Source: UBA6244 sp965140775 (lineage in GTDB: Bacteria; Bacteroidota; Bacteroidia; Bacteroidales; F082). From it: a stretch of 64,000 nucleotides of DNA. This document shows positions 60,047 through 64,000 of the stretch, in pieces (the first letter of the stretch is position 1; the number at the start of each line of letters is the position of its first letter). Position numbers and translations under genes: made by a program. The stretch spans positions 744,001-808,000 of the forward strand of contig OZ223471.1 in NCBI GenBank assembly GCA_965140775.1, in the 5' to 3' direction. The notes under the pieces are model-generated. The model searched no databases, was not told the DNA's origin, and saw only the letters and a program-made list of their open reading frames with translations.

Positions 60047-61813
60047 ATGAATTTTCGTGCCAGAATAACCTCTGTATTCCTTTCCAACTCGCAGCGTCAG
60101 CGACAATTGGTGCTTATTTTAAGTGTGATTATCGGCCTGGCCAGCGGGGTGGCTGCCGTGGTGTTGAAGAACACTGTTTTTTTTACCCACGACCTTATTA
60201 CCCATGGTTTTAATTTTGATGCCGCCAACTACCTGTATCTGGCATTTCCCTTTGTAGGGATTTTGCTCACCGTGATTTTTGCCACCTATATTGTTCGCGA
60301 CAATATTGGCCACGGTGTGAGCCGGATACTCTATGCCATTTCGCGCAACAACGGAAAGCTTAAAAAACACAACATGTATTCATCCATGGTGGGAAGTACG
60401 TTTACCGTGGCCTTTGGGGGTTCAGTAGGGCTGGAGGCGCCCATTGTGCTCACAGGCAGTTCGTTGGGGTCCTATTTCGGGCAATTGTTTAGCCTGAACC
60501 GCAAAACCATGATGATATTGGTGGGAGCCGGTGCTTCGGGAGCCATTGCCGCCATTTTTAAGGCGCCCATTGCTGCCGTGGTTTTTTCGCTGGAGGTGTT
60601 GATGATCGACCTTACCATGGGTGCCCTGATACCGCTGCTGATTTCTTCGGCAACCGGCGCCATGGTGGCCTTTTTTCTGATGGGTAGTGGGGTGTTGTTT
60701 TCCTTCGACCTTACTGATGGATTTTATTTGCGACATCTTCCATATTATGCAGGATTGGGCGTGTTTACCGGGTTGGTGAGTTTGTATTTTCTAAGGGCCT
60801 CCATGTACATCGAGTTGCAAATGGGTAAGATCTCCAACAAATTTTATCGGGTGCTCATTGGCGGTGTAGCCCTGGGGGGGATGATTTTTATGTTACCCTC
60901 ACTTTATGGAGAAGGTTATGAATTTTTACACCAGTTAATCAACCAAAAGGTAGATGGACTAATGAATGTAGATGTGGTGGGACATCCTACCAACATTTAC
61001 TGGATGATACTTTTTTTGATGCTTATCATGATTTTTAAGGTGGTAGCCATGGCTGTTACCAACGGAAGTGGTGGTGTTGGCGGGGTGTTTGCTCCTTCGC
61101 TGTTTATGGGTGGTGTATTCGGTGTTTTTTATGCCAAAGTGGTCAATTTGTTTCCCATCATTCCCGTTCCCGAAAAAAATATGGCTTTGGTGGGCATGGC
61201 CGGTGTTATGGCCGGGGTGATGCATGCACCCCTTACGGGAATATTTTTAATTGCCGAGTTTACAGGTGGTTACGAGCTTTTTACTCCGCTTATCGTAACG
61301 GCTACCCTATCCTATATCACTATCATGTATTTTGAACCACATGGCATTTATACCAAGCGTTTGGCTGCCCGTGGCGAACTGTTTACCCACCACAAAGACA
61401 AGTCGGTATTGCAGATGATGCGTATTAAAAACCACCTGGAAACCAATTTTAAAACCATTGGCGTGGATGCCACCCTGGGCGATTTGGTGAAAGTAATTGC
61501 CCAGTCGGAACGCAACGTGATACCGGTAGTTGACGAGGAGAACCGTTTTTACGGCGTGGTTTTTATCAACGACATCCGCACCATCATGTTTCAACCCGAG
61601 TTGTACGATACCACCATGGTTTCCGAAATCATGTACATGCCCGACACCCTGGTCGATCCCGACGAAAGCATGGAAGAAGTAGCTCGAAAATTTCAGGATA
61701 CCAGTCACTATAACCTCCCTGTGATCAAAGATGGCAAATACCTGGGCTTTGTTTCGAGGGCACGGATTTTTTCAGCCTACCGAAAACTGCTCAAAGAATT
61801 TTCGGAAGAGTAA
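60047..61813 (+). CDS. ClC-family chloride channel/antiporter with CBS domains, copy 2
   Basis: 588 residues, paralogue of the preceding gene with the same architecture: ClC core and two C-terminal CBS domains (LGDLVKVIAQSERNVIPVVDE; DTSHYNLPVIKDGKYLGFV). The gating-Glu motif is GGSVGLEAPIV, with Ala replacing Gly of GxEGP, and the first selectivity motif reads GHGVSRI. GGVGGVFAPSLFMGG is intact. These differences from copy 1 are at the ion pathway, so the two may differ in ion preference or coupling, or may form a heterodimer. Confidence 0.92.
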   Translation: MNFRARITSVFLSNSQRQRQLVLILSVIIGLASGVAAVVLKNTVFFTHDLITHGFNFDAANYLYLAFPFVGILLTVIFATYIVRDNIGHGVSRILYAISRNNGKLKKHNMYSSMVGSTFTVAFGGSVGLEAPIVLTGSSLGSYFGQLFSLNRKTMMILVGAGASGAIAAIFKAPIAAVVFSLEVLMIDLTMGALIPLLISSATGAMVAFFLMGSGVLFSFDLTDGFYLRHLPYYAGLGVFTGLVSLYFLRASMYIELQMGKISNKFYRVLIGGVALGGMIFMLPSLYGEGYEFLHQLINQKVDGLMNVDVVGHPTNIYWMILFLMLIMIFKVVAMAVTNGSGGVGGVFAPSLFMGGVFGVFYAKVVNLFPIIPVPEKNMALVGMAGVMAGVMHAPLTGIFLIAEFTGGYELFTPLIVTATLSYITIMYFEPHGIYTKRLAARGELFTHHKDKSVLQMMRIKNHLETNFKTIGVDATLGDLVKVIAQSERNVIPVVDEENRFYGVVFINDIRTIMFQPELYDTTMVSEIMYMPDTLVDPDESMEEVARKFQDTSHYNLPVIKDGKYLGFVSRARIFSAYRKLLKEFSEE

Positions 61814-61850
61814 GGAGATTTAAGGTGCATTAAGACGGACCCCGAAAGAA

Positions 61851-61929
61851 GGAAGACGGAAGAGGGAAGAGGGAAGACGGAAGACGGAAGACGGAAGACG
61901 GAAGTTGGAAGACGGAAGACGGAAGACGG
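61851..61929. repeat. Tandem 7-bp repeat (GGAAGAC)
   Basis: About eleven 7-base units of GGAAGAC, GGAAGAG, GGGAAGA-shifted and GGAAGTT types; same family as 2236-2347. Confidence 0.85.
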
Positions 61930-62093
61930 ATCCCAAAACCCTGCGGGGGAAGTTATCAGTAAGGAGTATGGAGTAGAGAGTTAGATGTCAGTTATATATA
62001 AACTTCATAACAAGCTAACAACCAAATGTTTGAACCCTTAATCCGAAAGCCTGAGGGGGAAGTCCGGAGTCGGGAGTCCGAAGTGCCGAAAAA

Positions 62094-62221
62094 GTACCGT
62101 AGGTACAACCGGCAATTAGCCCCGGAATTTATTCCCGGGCGAACCGAATGCTGAGCATTCTAGCCCGTAGGGCTTCAATATCCATAGTGTAAAAATAAGC
62201 TAATCATTTTGTCCGTAGGAC
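62094..62221. repeat. Cluster of small perfect palindromes with CGTAG centres
   Basis: GTACCGTAGGTAC (62094-62106), GAATGCTGAGCATTC (62146-62160), GCCCGTAGGGC (62163-62173) and GTCCGTAGGAC (62211-62221). They share the CGTAG centre of the hairpins in the MITE-like elements but have different, still complementary, arms. No inverted ends or duplication are visible here. Confidence 0.75.
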
Positions 62222-62262
62222 ATTAATGGGAGTCGGAAGTAGGGAGTCCGACCCCGATAGCC

Positions 62263-63919
62263 CCTAAATTCCGCATGTCTCCGCAAAAAGAATCTGGAAG
62301 TGTTTTTATGACCAAAAAATGTAAGAAATTGTTGATTTTTTGGCTTTTTTGACTGCATTAGCTGTAACACATTGAAAAAAGAATGCTTAAGGAGCTTCTG
62401 TGTTGATCATTTTTTCATTCTGTTGCAATGCTTTTCCTTCTACTTTTTTAGGAAAAAGTGTCAATTAGTTGATAATAAGGCTATTAATTGATTTTGGTTA
62501 TGTTGAGTTCAAAGATAATGTAATGTATTTATTAGAATCTGTAAAGATTTTCAGCGTGATTTGGCGCGAACGCTTGATCCATGTTGCGGGCAAAATAATA
62601 AATCTGAACAAGAACTTTTTTACCCGGTATGTTGGTTTGAGTGTGTCAGTAAGTTGTGAAAAGTGTTGAATAATAAACACATAAATATTCTTGAAAAAAG
62701 CTGTCAATCCAAGAAAGACAGTGTTGTTTTCCAATGTTGAAAAACACATATTGTTCCATCCCCAATCGTTCTTTAGGATATCAAATTGCTTTTCTGGATT
62801 TCCCCTGTGGTTATAAAAAATGGCAACTTCAACCGGTGTCATCTCTAGATTGTTCGTTAAAATAGCCCGGTACTCATACGCATCATCGGTGAACATATCC
62901 ATTTGCATGTCATCTCTTAGTTTTCTCTTGACAACAAGCCTGTATGGCTTGGCATCAATACCATCTTCTCTGGCTTGGCTGACAAAAGGTTCTATCATGA
63001 TTGATCCAACCTGCATCGGCTCATTGGTACTATCAGTGATATGTTCCCATTCTCCTAACTGGTTAAAGTACTTGGCTATGTAGCTGTTTCTACAGCCGAT
63101 ATAAAAATTCTCAACATTTTGTTCCAGTAATTTTACAACATCATATTGGTAAGATGCTGCATCAGCTCTGAAATGGGTGGCCTTTTTTATACCATTTTGG
63201 TTCAATTGCTCAAACAAGCGAGTTAGGGTATCAGACTGAAAGGCTTTTGCATCGCTGTTTCCATTCCTGTTTTCTACAAAGAGAACATGCTCCTCATTGA
63301 GATAACAAATACCGGGCTGATAACCTGGATTTCTTTTGTAGGTCATCTTACTGTCGCTCTTCTCGTTGAAGATGATGGTATTATCGTAGTCTAATGTCAG
63401 TTCTTGTGCATCAAATACCCCCTGCTGCTTTAAAAGGGATATGTTAAGTTGATTGATAAACTCATTTGAATTGTAGGTGTGGGTGATAACTCCGCGTTTG
63501 GTTTCGCATTGTTTGTTTTCAACTGCCAACTCCTTTAACCTTCTGAGTACTGTATCCGGACTTGGCATCTTGACAAAAGGATTGTCTTTAAAGTGACCCC
63601 TTAAATGGATTTGCAGATCCTCAATACAGTCCCCACCGCATAGATATATGCTTAACATTGAATTGATTATATCCTTCCATCGATACTCACTCTGATTGGC
63701 AAGTGTAGGAAAACTTTTCTCGATTAAGGCATTGATCTGGCTTCGCTCCAAAAAATCAAACACAAAATTTATTCCGCCAAATGCACTTATTGATTTACTT
63801 TGTTGTATCTTCACTGCAGTATTTGTTAGCACACCAAATATGGTGAAAATACTTGAACTGTAAGACTTTCTCCTGAAATGTTTTACAGTTTTTTTTGTTA
63901 ATAACCTGCGGAATTTAGG
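62263..63919 (-). mobile_element. IS1380-family insertion sequence, copy 2
   Basis: 1,657 bases with perfect 13-base inverted ends CCTAAATTCCGCA / TGCGGAATTTAGG. Flanked by AGCC (62259-62262, 63920-63923). The rejoined target is CCCCGAT-AGCC-ATCGGGG, a perfect 7-bp palindrome. Same length and strand as copy 1. Confidence 0.95.
62498..63832 (-). CDS. IS1380-family transposase, copy 2
   Basis: 444 residues counted from the same GTG as copy 1, identical except Gly for Asp in LNQNGIKKA. In this copy the frame stays open upstream through the inverted repeat into the flank (to 63997), because the repeat reads AAA where copy 1 has TAA; the flank part is not protein-like. DDE motifs are as in copy 1. 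Probably active. Confidence 0.95.
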   Translation of the reverse strand: MLTNTAVKIQQSKSISAFGGINFVFDFLERSQINALIEKSFPTLANQSEYRWKDIINSMLSIYLCGGDCIEDLQIHLRGHFKDNPFVKMPSPDTVLRRLKELAVENKQCETKRGVITHTYNSNEFINQLNISLLKQQGVFDAQELTLDYDNTIIFNEKSDSKMTYKRNPGYQPGICYLNEEHVLFVENRNGNSDAKAFQSDTLTRLFEQLNQNGIKKATHFRADAASYQYDVVKLLEQNVENFYIGCRNSYIAKYFNQLGEWEHITDSTNEPMQVGSIMIEPFVSQAREDGIDAKPYRLVVKRKLRDDMQMDMFTDDAYEYRAILTNNLEMTPVEVAIFYNHRGNPEKQFDILKNDWGWNNMCFSTLENNTVFLGLTAFFKNIYVFIIQHFSQLTDTLKPTYRVKKFLFRFIILPATWIKRSRQITLKIFTDSNKYITLSLNST

Positions 63920-63956
63920 AGCCATCGGGGGAAGTAGGGAGTATGAAGAGAAACCC

Positions 63957-64000
63957 TTGATCCATTGATCCCCTGATCCATTGATCCATTGATCCATTGA
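63957..64000. repeat. Tandem 8-bp repeat (TTGATCCA) at the right edge
   Basis: At least five 8-base units TTGATCCA or TTGATCCC, continuing beyond the window; related to the TTGAACNN arrays. Confidence 0.85.

Larger units (their letters stand above)
61814..62262. other. Repeat-rich intergenic region before IS copy 2
   Basis: 449 bases with no gene. It contains a GGAAGAC tandem array (61851-61929), several small palindromes (62094-62221) and the left half of the hairpin carrying the IS. Confidence 0.7.

Noticed and set aside
32310..63919. The two IS1380 copies as ends of a composite transposon
   Set aside because: Each copy has its own different 4-bp duplication (GGCT and AGCC) and its own repaired palindrome, so they inserted independently; the DNA between is housekeeping.
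63833..63997. N-terminal extension of transposase copy 2
   Set aside because: It runs through the inverted repeat into repetitive flank; copy 1 has a stop codon there, so the extension is not part of the enzyme.

Overview
The window is a chromosomal stretch of a Bacteroidota bacterium, probably a free-living relative of the Bacteroidales/Marinilabiliales or Cytophagales; I cannot name the genus. The support is a recurring promoter element TAnnTTTG (often with an upstream TTG), near absence of Shine-Dalgarno sequences, a fused MurF-alanine racemase, a C-terminal type IX secretion sorting domain, a GldN-like lipoprotein, and DUF4468, DUF3089 and GYDIA-type GHMP kinase families.

Layout. 1-7900: an LpxR-type lipid A deacylase, a LuxR/NarL response regulator whose receiver lacks the phosphoacceptor Asp, obg, pdxA, murF-alr and a small lipoprotein. 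7900-19400: an AT-rich surface-glycan island with an OafA-type acyltransferase, two GT-C-like membrane proteins, a family 2 glycosyltransferase and two MBOAT/AlgJ-like O-acetylation pairs. 19600-32200: gdhA, a ParE-type toxin gene broken by a small transposable element, an HExxH/beta-propeller/outer-membrane protein, a D-threonine aldolase-like enzyme, a GldN-like lipoprotein, a cupin, an ECF sigma factor with a membrane partner, lepA, and a PspC/LiaF-like envelope-stress pair. 32300-34350: an IS1380-family element and intergenic repeats. 34350-47300: nucleoside phosphorylase and a universal stress protein (divergent), cinA, fabD, a Bax-inhibitor-1 protein, folE with a 6-pyruvoyl-tetrahydropterin synthase-like gene, a complete mevalonate operon from HMG-CoA reductase to diphosphomevalonate decarboxylase, and adenine deaminase. 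48000-61800: ArsR regulator, DUF3089 hydrolase, a TonB-plug/VWA/T9SS fusion, dsbB, mtfA, a large Ig-like lipoprotein, polysaccharide deacetylase, gpmA, a metallophosphatase and two tandem ClC-CBS channels. 62263-63919: a second, nearly identical IS1380 copy.

The most unusual material is intergenic. Two copies of a ~214-bp inverted-repeat element with 9-bp target duplications (21281-21494 and 47482-47694) carry several hairpins. One has split a toxin gene whose frame is restored when the element is removed. The hairpin core recurs in a third element with different ends (49710-49879), with compensatory base changes. Both IS1380 copies sit in the four-base apex of the same kind of 7-bp-stem palindrome. 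A separate palindrome family (core CAAGCG..CGCTTG) and 7- and 8-bp tandem repeats fill other gaps. No tRNA, rRNA or CRISPR array was recognised.
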